A DNA stretch of 64,000 nucleotides from Anaerocolumna chitinilytica (GCF_014218355.1 NZ_AP023368.1:1678001-1742000), one strand, 5' to 3'. Positions 50,809 through 59,782 are shown, counted from the stretch's first letter. A program made the numbers and translations. Notes: a model not told the origin generated them from the sequence alone.

Positions 50809-52650
50809 ATGAAAAAGAATGCAGAACATATAAATAATGCTCTATTAAATCTTATATCTCCTATTGGATTATACTTTCAGAAAAATAGCCTTTCCGTAGG
50901 AGAAAATATCGGGAAAATATATGGTTTGATAAAATATCCTGCAAAGCCGGATTATGGCTGGATGTCTAAAATAACAAATATTCCAGGTACATTGGCAAGT
51001 TTTCATTTTAAGCCAATTAATAACAGTGATTTTGTAGATGCTCTTAACAGAAATATAAGTTTTGAAAGAGGTGTTGAGAAGACTACAAAAGATACCTTAA
51101 GTAAGCAGAGAGCAAAAAAGGCTGCCGATGATGGTGAAAGGCTACTAGAAAATATTGATCAAAATGGTGAATTAGTAGGTTTATTAAGTACTACCATTAT
51201 GCCCTTTGCTACAGAACCTGTAATGTTTGAAAAAGTTAGGCGTAAGGCTGTAGGATCAGTAATGGCCTCGAAATGTAAGTTACGACTTTTATCAGACCTG
51301 CAGCACAGAGCTTTACAGCATATGTCTCCAATGTATACGACGGATGATTATATACAGCAGGTAACAGAAAGAGTTGTTCCACTTTCAGCTGTTATGGGAG
51401 GGTTTGCTAATGCCAGTTCCGGTTTTAATGATGGTAGCGGTTATTATGTTGCAAAGGATGCTTCCGGTGGATTAGTCATTTTGGATTTTTGGTTGCGCTC
51501 CGGGGATAGAACAAATACTAATTTTGTTATCCTTGGAATTCAAGGCCAAGGAAAATCTACTGCCATAAAACATATTGTAATTTCTGAATTTATGAAAGGA
51601 ACGAAGATTATTTTAACTGATCCACAGGGCGAGTATAAATATCTCTGTAAAAAGCTAGGGGGAGATTTAATAAATGCCGGTGGTGGCGAGGATGGAAGAA
51701 TTAACCCTCTTCAAATTCGTGCGATTCCAAGAGACACCGATGAAGATGCAAGTGATGAAACAACGAAGGTCTATGCAGATGAGGGCTTTGGAATGGGAGA
51801 TATGGCATTATACATAAAGCATCTTGAAGTTTTCTTTGCAATTTATCTACCTTCGCTTACTGCGATTGAAAAGGCATTATTAAAATCTACTATTATTGAA
51901 CTATATAACAATTTTAACATCTTTTGGGATACTGATATCTCTTTGTTGAAACCGCAGGACTTTCCAATAATGGAGGATTTGTATAACCTTTTAATAAAAA
52001 AAGCTGAAGAGAAGGATAAAGTAAGAAAAGGCAATGATATCAATGCATTTGAAACATTATCTATTTTGCTAGAAGACGCGGCGAAAGGATCAGACAGTGC
52101 TTTATGGAATGGATACACTACAATTAACCCTAAATCAAGAGTAATATGTCTGGTAACAAAAAGCCTTCAGGATGCTCCTGATAATGTAAAGCGCGCTCAG
52201 TATTTTAATATTGATAGTTGGACATGGGAAATTATGACGGCGGATCCTACAGAACCTGTTTTGAGCTTATATGATGAGGCTTACTTAAAAATAGATTCTA
52301 ATGTTCCTCAGTCATTAGCGTTCTTAAGGAATAGTGTTAAAAGTTCCAGAAAATTTGAAGCCGGAATCGGAGTAATATCACATTCCGTAGTAGATTTCCT
52401 TGATCCTTCTATAAAAATGTATGGACAAGCCCTCATGGATTCACCTTGTTATAAAATCATATTTGGATGTGATGGACAAAATCTAAAAGAGATTAAAGAA
52501 TTATATGACTTAACCAGTGCTGAAGAAGAACTGCTACTGAGTAAACAGCGAGGACATGCATTGATGATGATTGGCTCTAAAAGGCTTCATGTGAATTTTG
52601 ATATTCCGGAATATAAATTCGAATATATCGGAACGGCAGGTGGAAGATAA
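50809..52650 (+). CDS. VirB4-type transfer ATPase
   Basis: 613 residues from ATG 50809 (GAGGAG eight bases before; the open frame reaches further into the previous gene). Walker A at GIQGQGKSTAIKH (about 241-253), a Walker B-like segment PVLSLYDEAYLK (about 484), a preceding arm with GDRTNTNFVILG, and FEAGIGVISHSVVDFLDPS, all typical of the VirB4/TraE ATPase family. It should drive assembly and DNA transport in the conjugation channel. The N-terminal part is short, because a VirB4-N-like domain is encoded separately upstream. Confidence 0.92.
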   Translation: MKKNAEHINNALLNLISPIGLYFQKNSLSVGENIGKIYGLIKYPAKPDYGWMSKITNIPGTLASFHFKPINNSDFVDALNRNISFERGVEKTTKDTLSKQRAKKAADDGERLLENIDQNGELVGLLSTTIMPFATEPVMFEKVRRKAVGSVMASKCKLRLLSDLQHRALQHMSPMYTTDDYIQQVTERVVPLSAVMGGFANASSGFNDGSGYYVAKDASGGLVILDFWLRSGDRTNTNFVILGIQGQGKSTAIKHIVISEFMKGTKIILTDPQGEYKYLCKKLGGDLINAGGGEDGRINPLQIRAIPRDTDEDASDETTKVYADEGFGMGDMALYIKHLEVFFAIYLPSLTAIEKALLKSTIIELYNNFNIFWDTDISLLKPQDFPIMEDLYNLLIKKAEEKDKVRKGNDINAFETLSILLEDAAKGSDSALWNGYTTINPKSRVICLVTKSLQDAPDNVKRAQYFNIDSWTWEIMTADPTEPVLSLYDEAYLKIDSNVPQSLAFLRNSVKSSRKFEAGIGVISHSVVDFLDPSIKMYGQALMDSPCYKIIFGCDGQNLKEIKELYDLTSAEEELLLSKQRGHALMMIGSKRLHVNFDIPEYKFEYIGTAGGR

Positions 52651-52651
52651 G

Positions 52652-53488
52652 ATGGGAGTGGTATCTGCCGCAAAGATTGCTGCAGAGGCAGCAAGGGTTT
52701 TAAAGGACGAAAAAAAAAGAGAAGCAATTATTGCAATCGTTTTAGTCCCCATTTTTATAGTATTTATGCTAATATCTACACTTCTTTATATTGTTTTTGC
52801 TCCTTTAGAAGATATATTGGGTGACAATAAGGATACAGTGGGGTTGACTGAATTAAAAAGTCAGGTAAGCATTGAATACTCAGATGAATCTAATGACGAT
52901 GGAAGTTATACGATGGACTATGAAAAAACAGTCATCAAAAGCGGAAAAGTAGATGTTACATATTATAATCAGAATGATAATCCATGGAAAAGCATGATGT
53001 ATGGAACTGTTCGAACGATAGGTATAAGTGGTTGTGGACCAACTTCCATGGCGATCGTATTATCTACTTTTACAGGGCAAGAGATAACACCGGAGATAAC
53101 CGCTAATTGGTCCTTCCAACATGGATACCTAGTACAGGGTTATAGCGACGGAGTGCCATATGCCATGTCGAGCCACGCTTTAATACCGGCTCTGGTAGAT
53201 GAATATAATCTTAGCTGTACAGGTATAAACAAGGATAAGGAAACCGCTAAAAGATTATATGAGGCATTGTCTGAAGGTAAACTTGTAGTTGCTATCATGG
53301 GGCCTGGACATTTTACAAGTGGAGGGCACTTTATTGTTTTACGTGGAGTAACAGAATCAGGGAAAATATTAGTCGCTGACTGTGCGAGTAGGCAGCGTAC
53401 CAACCGGGAGTGGGATATTGAAACAATAATTAATGAATCGAAAGGGAGTGCAGGAGCTGGTGGTCCTTTCTGGGCAATAAGTAAATAA
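52652..53488 (+). CDS. Membrane-anchored C39-like cysteine peptidase
   Basis: 278 residues from ATG 52652, directly after the VirB4 stop. An amphipathic N-terminus, a membrane helix (about 31-53; IIAIVLVPIFIVFMLISTLL), a linker, and a C39-like papain fold: VTYYNQNDNPWKSMMYG, then GISGCGPTSMAIVLSTF (Cys about 127) and TSGGHFIVLRGV (His about 225), with an Asp in VADCAS. In conjugation operons such enzymes are usually peptidoglycan hydrolases that open the cell wall; a peptide-cleaving role is also possible. Confidence 0.8.
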   Translation: MGVVSAAKIAAEAARVLKDEKKREAIIAIVLVPIFIVFMLISTLLYIVFAPLEDILGDNKDTVGLTELKSQVSIEYSDESNDDGSYTMDYEKTVIKSGKVDVTYYNQNDNPWKSMMYGTVRTIGISGCGPTSMAIVLSTFTGQEITPEITANWSFQHGYLVQGYSDGVPYAMSSHALIPALVDEYNLSCTGINKDKETAKRLYEALSEGKLVVAIMGPGHFTSGGHFIVLRGVTESGKILVADCASRQRTNREWDIETIINESKGSAGAGGPFWAISK

Positions 53489-53512
53489 TTTAGCAACTAG
53501 GAACGTGACATA

Positions 53513-53614
53513 ATGAATGAATTATATGAACAGGATAAAATAACGAATAGTGATTACGTAGCTACTCCACGGTATGTAGTAGAAGTAAATTATATGAGAG
53601 GTGAATTATATTGA
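53513..53614 (+). CDS. Very short acidic protein
   Basis: 33 residues (MNELYEQDKITNSDYVAT then PRYVVEVNYMRGELY) from ATG 53513, with TAGGAA 7-12 bases before. It is overlapped by the next start (TTGA), a sign of translational coupling. No family. It may be a leader peptide or a small real protein; the coupling is the only evidence. Confidence 0.4.
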   Translation: MNELYEQDKITNSDYVATPRYVVEVNYMRGELY

Positions 53615-53784
53615 AAGATAATAAAATAATAACGCTCATTCTTTGGGGTGTTATAGCAGTAGTTGTGATAGCTGCAGGCATCCTTCTTAATTTAAAAGAT
53701 GTAAAGAATAGACCGGATAAGGATGTCCCTGCTGTTGTTTATGATGGCAGTGAAAACAATCCGGTAATTGAGGGGGTACAATAA
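53611..53784 (+). CDS. Small single-helix membrane protein
   Basis: 57 residues from TTG 53611, behind AGAGGTG. One membrane helix (TLILWGVIAVVVIAAGILL), then a charged tail (NLKDVKNRPDKDVPAVVYDG). Its stop overlaps the next ATG by one base (TAATG). Such one-helix proteins are common as accessory parts of transfer systems; no family recognised. Confidence 0.6.
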   Translation: MKDNKIITLILWGVIAVVVIAAGILLNLKDVKNRPDKDVPAVVYDGSENNPVIEGVQ

Positions 53785-55046
53785 TGTTTTTTTATATAAC
53801 AACAGAAGCCAAAGAAAAGAAATTTGATTTCCTGCAGGAAAGTTTCATACTAAGTAAAGAAGTCAAAAAGAATATGAATTACGATATATTTATGAAATAT
53901 CTTAAAAAAGAAATGAGGAACCTTAAAGTTGATTCTCTATTACTTGATCTTAACTGCTTTGAGATTGATGATTATATGGTATTAAAAGATGCTTTTGAAT
54001 CGTTTTATTTGTTATATCCGGAGAGCCGAATTATAATTTTGCCTGAAGATGAGGGTAAGAGAGATACTTTGTATCAGCTGCAGGCTGAGTATATCAATAA
54101 GCTATTTATAATAGCTGAACCTGATAATCCTGAAATAGAAATCTATAATATCATAGATAAAATTAATTCTGAAGAAACACTAAATAATGAAAGGGATGAA
54201 GAAGTAGAAGCGAATCCGATTGAGGATACAATAAAAGCTAAGAAGATGGACAAGCAACTGCAAACTAAAGATCCGGAAGTTCCACCTAAATTGGCTGACG
54301 ACTTTGTTAAAAAGCCTATAAAGGTAAATCAAGGCATTCCTTTGAAAGCTAATACTAACCAAAAGAAACCAAAGGAAGTATTAGCTTACACGGTGCCTGA
54401 ATTTGAAAGAAAATCGGAAATTAAGACACTTCAAGATTTTATTAAGGAAAAGAAAATTAAAAATAAATGGGAATGCCAGAATTTTATGATTGGCATTATG
54501 GGGGTAGAAAGAAAGGTAGGTACATCTACTGCAGCAATCCAGCTATCTAATTATTTACAGTCTATCGGTGCCAAAGTATCATATGTCGAAGCTAATGCTC
54601 ATAACCATCTGGAGCTTATTGCAGGTGATTACGAATTCCTAAAAGTAAAGGACCATTATTTGAAAAAAGCAGTTTCATACTTTCAAGAGTATAAATATGA
54701 TTCAAATGCCGGCAATAATTTTATCATTTTTGATCTTGGATGTATTAATGAGTATGAAGATAAAGTTAATCAATTTGTTGATACTATGGATAGTGTTATC
54801 CTGGTATCAGGAAGGCAATCTTATGAACAATTAGCGCTTGATACGGCAATAAATATGATTGCAGATAACACTAAGATTAACTTGCTTTTTAATTTGGTTA
54901 TGGAAAATGAAATAATAAAGCTAAAAACGAAATATCAGAATGAAGCTAGACTTATAACGTACATAAAATATTGCCCAGACTTATTATTACCTTCCGGCTT
55001 TGCTGGTAATAAAATTATTGAAGAATTTTTAAATGAAATCGAATAA
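53784..55046 (+). CDS. TadZ/CpaE-like protein with receiver-like and P-loop domains
   Basis: 420 residues. The N-terminal domain (about 1-125) has the alpha/beta pattern of a pseudo-receiver (VDSLLLDLNCFEIDDYMVLK, SRIIILPEDEG). A charged linker (130-225) leads to an ATPase-like domain from about 230: FMIGIMGVERKVGTSTAAIQ, then KVSYVEANAH, NNFIIFDLGCINEYEDK and DSVILVSGRQSYEQLALD. The P-loop is altered (G-V-E-R-K-V-G-T-S-T instead of KGGxGKT), as often seen in TadZ. It would place the Tad-like pilus. A similar ATPase lies at 37359. Confidence 0.75.
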   Translation: MFFYITTEAKEKKFDFLQESFILSKEVKKNMNYDIFMKYLKKEMRNLKVDSLLLDLNCFEIDDYMVLKDAFESFYLLYPESRIIILPEDEGKRDTLYQLQAEYINKLFIIAEPDNPEIEIYNIIDKINSEETLNNERDEEVEANPIEDTIKAKKMDKQLQTKDPEVPPKLADDFVKKPIKVNQGIPLKANTNQKKPKEVLAYTVPEFERKSEIKTLQDFIKEKKIKNKWECQNFMIGIMGVERKVGTSTAAIQLSNYLQSIGAKVSYVEANAHNHLELIAGDYEFLKVKDHYLKKAVSYFQEYKYDSNAGNNFIIFDLGCINEYEDKVNQFVDTMDSVILVSGRQSYEQLALDTAINMIADNTKINLLFNLVMENEIIKLKTKYQNEARLITYIKYCPDLLLPSGFAGNKIIEEFLNEIE

Positions 55047-55056
55047 AGACAAAAAA

Positions 55057-55083
55057 ATAAACGCCAGGGCAAGTGGCGTTTAT
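55057..55083. terminator. Hairpin after the TadZ-like gene
   Basis: ATAAACGCCA (55057-55066) and TGGCGTTTAT (55074-55083) are exact complements around a 7-nt loop. The long A-run is on the left and there is no T-run after it, so it looks stronger for the minus strand; it still marks the end of the gene run. Confidence 0.6.
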
Positions 55084-55103
55084 CTAGCCAGTAAACTGAC
55101 TAT

Positions 55104-55232
55104 ACTAAAAAACTAATAGCTAATTTTATTATATCATATGTATAAGAATAGTAAATAGCTACCCTATAGTTTTTTAGTATTTAGTCCTGGTTTTTGTATT
55201 TTTATTTTCAATAAAAACTAAAAAACTAATAG
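55104..55232. repeat. Three copies of a 15-16 bp repeat before an HTH gene
   Basis: ACTAAAAAACTAATAG occurs exactly at 55104-55119 and 55217-55232, and inverted with one base missing at 55164-55178 (CTATAGTTTTTTAGT). The last copy overlaps the start of the downstream gene's ribosome site (TAGGAG). The spacing and the gene that follows suggest operators for its HTH product, or replication iterons. Confidence 0.75.
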
Positions 55233-55243
55233 GAGAATTGAAT

Positions 55244-56023
55244 ATGGCCATGAAAAAATTTAAGATGTTGAATCTTATCTGTGAAAGCTGCACCCTAACA
55301 TCCAAGGAAAAGTTAGTGGCACAGTATTTTGTCTATAAATCAAACCAATCTGGTGAGTGTTATCCTTCAGTTAATACGATTGCAAAGCATTGTGGAGTCT
55401 CTGATCGAACAGTACAGAGAGCTACTAAAAAGCTTCAGGAAAAGAATTTTATAACGATTGAAAAAAGGATTTACAGAGGTAGGCAGTCCTCTAATGAATA
55501 TAAGCTTAATACAAACATAACTAATGATAATGAGATTGAAGTAGTAGAAGCAACAGAGAACTGTTTAGTATTCGAGATTGTTTCGATTGATGAATTACTC
55601 ATGGAAGCATCAGTGAAAACAGAAGTGCATGCGCAAGGGTTAGAATGGCCAGTATATGACGAATCAGATACTGAGGTATTTATGAGCTATAATGAAAATC
55701 AAGATGACCATAATATACCAATTATCTATGAATCCACGCAGCAATTAGTATTTATTAATATACCCGAACATAAAGCCATTACAATTGAGAAAAAGAAAGA
55801 TGTAAGAGAAAGTGTTGATTTGTGCTGGAATATCAAATGGCTGCTTATTCTAAAGTTGAATGAAGCTTTCCTTTGCTTTGACTTTTTAATGAGAAATGAT
55901 ATAGAACTATGTGAATATGGTTGGTATATTAAAGAAAATTTAGCTTCTACGAAATACATAAGGATTATCATAGTGATATTTAAGGTAGGATTTTTTATGC
56001 CCTTATTAGGGGTGACATGGTGA
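55244..56023 (+). CDS. HTH_36-type DNA-binding protein (possible replication or regulatory protein)
   Basis: 259 residues from ATG 55244 (AGGAG eight bases before). N-terminal winged-HTH: TSKEKLVAQYFVYKSNQSGE, then YPSVNTIAKHCGVSDRTVQR and ATKKLQEKNFITIEKR, typical of HTH_36 proteins in plasmid Rep and element regulators. Residues about 100-180 are acidic. The last 75 residues (IKWLLILKLNEAFLCFDFLM and a hydrophobic end) look unlike a soluble protein and may come from a frame change or fusion at the element's edge. It should bind the three repeats just upstream. Confidence 0.7.
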   Translation: MAMKKFKMLNLICESCTLTSKEKLVAQYFVYKSNQSGECYPSVNTIAKHCGVSDRTVQRATKKLQEKNFITIEKRIYRGRQSSNEYKLNTNITNDNEIEVVEATENCLVFEIVSIDELLMEASVKTEVHAQGLEWPVYDESDTEVFMSYNENQDDHNIPIIYESTQQLVFINIPEHKAITIEKKKDVRESVDLCWNIKWLLILKLNEAFLCFDFLMRNDIELCEYGWYIKENLASTKYIRIIIVIFKVGFFMPLLGVTW

Positions 56024-56200
56024 CACCCAAATTATACGATAAAAATAGATATTGGAAAAGAGTATATTTATTTATACAAAAAGTCTTAATAAAAAAACAC
56101 TAGTCCTATATGTAAATATATGGCATAATTGCATTGTAATATTATTACAATAAGGACAAAGTATATAACAAAGGAGGTGTTTCTTAAGATATAAATATAT

Positions 56201-56623
56201 ATGAGAAAAAAACAGCTATTTATATGCGCTATTATTATTTTTTTAGCAATATTTACTGTAATTATCATACTACTAACTAGACATGCCGGTGATAAAGATT
56301 TGGTTTACTTGAGTTTGGTTAAGGAGGTGTATGATAAAAAAGAGAAAGAAATCACAATAAATATTCATAATGATACAAAAGAACAATATATCTACGGAGA
56401 ACGATATGATTTTCAAGTATATAAAGATAATAAATGGGAAGACGTAGCATATGTTGATAATAACCTTAACTTGTATTTCGCAGATGTTGGATTAGTTTTA
56501 GGACCTAATTCAGTAAAACATGATATACTTCGCTTAGATCTTTATAGTATATCACCTGGCCAATATCAATATATAAAAAAAGTCAATAACAAAGAACTTA
56601 TTGTTAAGTTTATAATAAAGTAA
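56201..56623 (+). CDS. Membrane-anchored Ig-like (Big_14-like) protein
   Basis: 140 residues. N-terminal membrane helix (LFICAIIIFLAIFTVIIIL), then an Ig-like fold: VYDKKEKEITINIHNDTKEQ, YGERYDFQVYKDNKWEDVAY, LNLYFADVGLVLGPNSVKHD. This reads like the small bacterial Ig-like domain family with a K-W-V core. An AAGGAGG site is 22 bases before the ATG, further than usual, so the start is uncertain. Followed at 5 nt by the protease gene. Confidence 0.65.
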   Translation: MRKKQLFICAIIIFLAIFTVIIILLTRHAGDKDLVYLSLVKEVYDKKEKEITINIHNDTKEQYIYGERYDFQVYKDNKWEDVAYVDNNLNLYFADVGLVLGPNSVKHDILRLDLYSISPGQYQYIKKVNNKELIVKFIIK

Positions 56624-56628
56624 AGGGC

Positions 56629-57294
56629 ATGAATAGGAGTTCTCAGAATAATTCTAATCCAATTTCGATTGTGGAAGATAATGATTATCAAAAAACAGAG
56701 GCCACTAATTTAGTTGGAGGAGATGTTATAATTCACAATGGATATTATTTTACATTAAGTATCGGAGGAAGTGCTTATGGCAGTAAAGCTATTTTATTTA
56801 ATGGCCATTTTACAGCCCCAGGCTATGAAGTAGACACTGCATCAGGGACAAGATTAGGGACTTTAGCTGCTAAACAATTTAGTAATAATCAAGTAGGTGA
56901 TAACAGTATTGCAACTGTAAACAGTGATTTTAACACTACAAATCTTGTAAAAGGATCATCTCAGAATTTTGCTATCACTGGTACTTACAATAACCCTCCA
57001 GTAGGAACGCTTTTATATAAATATGGTGGTACTTCTGGTATAGCTGCAGTTACAGTTACTGGAACAAATCAATCAATGAGTGTTGTGTCAGATGGTACAA
57101 CATATGTTATAAAGGGAATGACAAATGCAAATATTACGTCCGGATCAAGTGCTGGTGGTGATAGCGGAGGTCCATATTATTCATGGTACAATAATGGTTG
57201 GGCATATTCAGGTGTACATTCTGCGAGTGATTCTACTTCAGTTTCTTTTACACCACTAATTAATATAACAGGATTCTCAGTTAAAACAAACTAA
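56629..57294 (+). CDS. Trypsin-fold (S1) protease without visible signal peptide
   Basis: 221 residues. The catalytic set of chymotrypsin-like proteases is recognisable: His60 in LFNGHFTAP, Asp91 in VGDNSIATV and Ser179 in AGGDSGGPYYSW. Sequence around it (GTRLGTLAAKQFSNNQ, then YSGVHSASDSTSVSFTPLIN) fits the streptogrisin-like bacterial branch. These are normally secreted with a prodomain; here the start (AAAGGG then ATG) gives no signal peptide, so the N-terminus may have been lost. The His context differs from the usual TAGH, so activity is uncertain. Confidence 0.7.
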   Translation: MNRSSQNNSNPISIVEDNDYQKTEATNLVGGDVIIHNGYYFTLSIGGSAYGSKAILFNGHFTAPGYEVDTASGTRLGTLAAKQFSNNQVGDNSIATVNSDFNTTNLVKGSSQNFAITGTYNNPPVGTLLYKYGGTSGIAAVTVTGTNQSMSVVSDGTTYVIKGMTNANITSGSSAGGDSGGPYYSWYNNGWAYSGVHSASDSTSVSFTPLINITGFSVKTN

Positions 57295-57309
57295 TTTTAT
57301 GACTGATAA

Positions 57310-57741
57310 GCAACATCCGAAATCTGTAGACATTTTGGTTATCATGCCATACGTCTGCCGGATAATTCTGATGGCGGAAATTATATATTTAAGTTTAAGA
57401 AAAAAATAACCCAGGATAATGCAGCAGACCTTGCTATTACTTTGGATGGGCCGCTTGGACCATATCATGTCCCCAAATATTTTCCGTTCGCGATTGCCTA
57501 TTTGACCAAACGAAATATAGTGCCGATTTCGGTACAAGTAAAGAGAATGATAGAGCTGAAAAGAAGGTGGGACGCTTTTAAAATCCCATTTCCGTTTAAC
57601 AAAGTGGAGATTAGTTTTCATGAACCGGTGAAAGTGACAAAGGAAGATAAGGATGAGAAATTTGTTTCATTGATACAATATGTACAGCAGAATTTGGAAA
57701 AAATGTTAATTAAAGAATGTATTTTTAAACAAAATATCTAA
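57310..57741 (+). pseudogene. C-terminal remnant of a DUF374 acyltransferase-like gene
   Basis: The frame is open from a TAA at 57307 to TAA 57739-57741. It has no start or ribosome site at its beginning. It contains ADLAITLDGPLGPYHVPKYF, IVPISVQVKRMIE, then RRWDAFKIPFPFNKVEI and HEPVKV: the DGP-GP and WD-F-IP-PF motifs of DUF374-type lysophospholipid acyltransferases. The N-terminal half, with the HxxxxD catalytic box, is missing, so it is inactive. Probably a chromosomal gene cut by the arrival of foreign DNA. Confidence 0.75.
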
Positions 57742-57793
57742 TAAAACTTGTCAAGAGATTTTAAACTCTGAATCTCTGGTTCATATTACATTG

Positions 57794-57836
57794 GAACATA
57801 TGTTTACTATATTCTGTAAATATGTGTTCTTTTTTG
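57794..57836 (+). terminator. Intrinsic terminator after the acyltransferase remnant
   Basis: GAACATATGTTTAC (57794-57807) pairs over 14 bp, with two G-U pairs, with GTAAATATGTGTTC (57816-57829), followed by TTTTTT. The rest of the gene-free stretch 57742-58069 shows nothing else recognised. Confidence 0.85.
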
Positions 57837-58069
57837 ATGAGCAGAAATGTATAACTACTAAAAAATAGGTATTAGCATACTTGAATTTGCTGTTGCTACG
57901 GGATTAATCTGATTCATAATTGGTATTATTACAGTAGTTTTCAATATGTAAGGAGAAAAACTATAAAAGATTTGTACTTTCTTATATAACAGCAAATTTG
58001 AAATATAAAACGTGAATTAATAAAATGATCATTCATAAATATATATAAATAATGCAATGAGGGATTTAT

Positions 58070-59104
58070 ATGTATATTGGTAAAAATGTAAATACTTTAA
58101 ATACAACACGCATATGTGGAGGTAATCACTTTCAAAATGCTGTTGCAATATCTGATGTCGTTTATGCAGACAAATCGCCAGATTCTATCATAATTACGAA
58201 TGGAGAAATAATACATGATGCAATAATTTCAACATCTGTAATTCACTTTCCTTACAATGCTCCTATTTTATTTTCCCATACCGATTATATCGATATAAAT
58301 ACCTTAAATCAAATTTATAAATTAAATCCACAAGGGGTAAATGGGATTCAAATATTTTTAATAGGCGGTATATCTGAAGCTATTGGGCAGTATCTAATAT
58401 CATTAGGGTTTGCTGTAAAGATAATATCTGGAGCAAATATCTATGAAACAGCAGCTAATGTAGCAAGATTTCTTGACAACCTGGATAATATAATTATTTT
58501 ATCTTCTCAAAATTATCTTAACGGGCTATCAGCCTGTGCTTGGGCTGCACATATGGGTGTACCTATTCTATTTACGGAAAAGAATCAACTGCCGTATGAG
58601 ACAATTAATGTTATTGTAAATGCAAATCACGCCAATGTATTTTTGTTTGGCAATACAGATGATATTTCAGAACAGGTAGAAAAAGAACTAACCGGATTGA
58701 ATATAAATTATCTTGAGCGAATTACAGGTAATGATCCATATGATGTATCTGTAAATTTTTCTAAATATAAAAGCCCTGATGGTAAATTTGGTTGGGGAAA
58801 AACCAATCGAAACGGGCACGCTTTTACCTTTACCGCTATCGAAAATCCATTTAATAGCGTATCAGGTGCGCTGTTTGCTCATTTAGGAAAGCATAGCCCT
58901 ATCCTCATAATAGATAAAAACAGACTACCTAGTGTTATCCGTAATTATATAGAATCAGTTAAGCCAATATCTCAGGCTGAACCGCAGCCGCCTTTTATGC
59001 ATGGCTGGATTATTGGTTGTGAAAATGATATTTCATTTCAGACCCAGATTGAAATTGAAAAAGCACTATCCATCGATACAGCTCATATGCATGGAATGAG
59101 CTGA
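58070..59104 (+). CDS. Cell-wall-binding repeat 2 (CWB2) protein without signal peptide
   Basis: 344 residues. CWB2 (PF04122-type) repeats: TTRICGGNHFQNAVAISDVV, then SIIITNGEIIHDAIISTSVI, NAPILFSHTDYID, and again INVIVNANHANVFLFGNTDD, ERITGNDPYDVSVNFSKY. CWB2 domains hold S-layer proteins on secondary wall polymers, but this one begins directly in the repeat with no signal peptide or membrane segment. The C-terminal part has W-G-K-T-N-R-N-G-H and an LGKHSPILIIDKNRLPSVI segment. Start ATG 58070 after a weak ATGAGGG. Probably a cytoplasmic or spore relative of the wall-bound proteins. Confidence 0.8.
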   Translation: MYIGKNVNTLNTTRICGGNHFQNAVAISDVVYADKSPDSIIITNGEIIHDAIISTSVIHFPYNAPILFSHTDYIDINTLNQIYKLNPQGVNGIQIFLIGGISEAIGQYLISLGFAVKIISGANIYETAANVARFLDNLDNIIILSSQNYLNGLSACAWAAHMGVPILFTEKNQLPYETINVIVNANHANVFLFGNTDDISEQVEKELTGLNINYLERITGNDPYDVSVNFSKYKSPDGKFGWGKTNRNGHAFTFTAIENPFNSVSGALFAHLGKHSPILIIDKNRLPSVIRNYIESVKPISQAEPQPPFMHGWIIGCENDISFQTQIEIEKALSIDTAHMHGMS

Positions 59105-59327
59105 ACTTTTAATATAATTTGTCAAGTTTTAATTTACGATAATTAATTCTGAATCAATAGCATCTCCGGCAAATTTTTTTCCAGATTATAAATTATTACT
59201 TACTCACTTAAATAACTTCTAATACTGAAATAATAAGAAGAATAGGAATGTAAGCGTATAAATTTATGATGAGGGTGGATAATAAATTTGTAACAAAAAT
59301 GATTATTTTTACTAGGAGGTCATAACT

Positions 59328-59699
59328 ATGTTTGCAACTATGGAAAAAATGCCGGTATCACTTATGCAGAATGGAAATCCTCATCAAACTTGTATTGATG
59401 CTTGTGTAAAATGTGCTCAGATATGTCAGGAATGTCTTACAATGTGTTTACAAGAGGATGATGTAAAAGCTAGACTAAGTTGTATTAAGTCATTACAGGA
59501 TTGTTCAGAAATTTGCTCAATAACAGCCTGCTATATGTCAAGAGGAAGTCAGAATATACAGGAAATCTGCAATGTATGTGCTACAATCTGTGAGCAATGT
59601 GCAGATGATTGCAGTATGTTTCAAGATAATCATTGCCCAACATGTTCAGATACATGCAGGCAATGTGCTAGTGAATGTAAAAACATGGTTAACATGTAA
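59328..59699 (+). CDS. Four-helix Cys-rich copper-storage-like protein (Csp/DUF326)
   Basis: 123 residues behind TAGGAGGTC, with 20 Cys spread along predicted helices in CxxC, CxxxC and CxxxxC spacings (for example HQTCIDACVKCAQICQECLT, EICNVCATICEQC and CPTCSDTCRQCASEC). This is the signature of copper storage proteins (Csp), which hold many Cu(I) ions inside a four-helix bundle. No signal peptide, so a cytosolic Csp3-like type. It lies about 3.5 kb upstream of a multicopper oxidase gene, which supports a copper role. Confidence 0.9.
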   Translation: MFATMEKMPVSLMQNGNPHQTCIDACVKCAQICQECLTMCLQEDDVKARLSCIKSLQDCSEICSITACYMSRGSQNIQEICNVCATICEQCADDCSMFQDNHCPTCSDTCRQCASECKNMVNM

Positions 59700-59740
59700 A
59701 AAATCAATCTAATTTTAAAGGTAAGTGTTAGATTAAAATA

Positions 59741-59782
59741 CGAACATTTAGTAGTTAATTTAGCTAAATGTTCGTTTTTTTA
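59741..59782 (+). terminator. Intrinsic terminator after the copper-storage-like gene
   Basis: CGAACATTTA (59741-59750) pairs with TAAATGTTCG (59765-59774), followed by TTTTTTT. A clean stop for the monocistronic gene. Confidence 0.9.
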
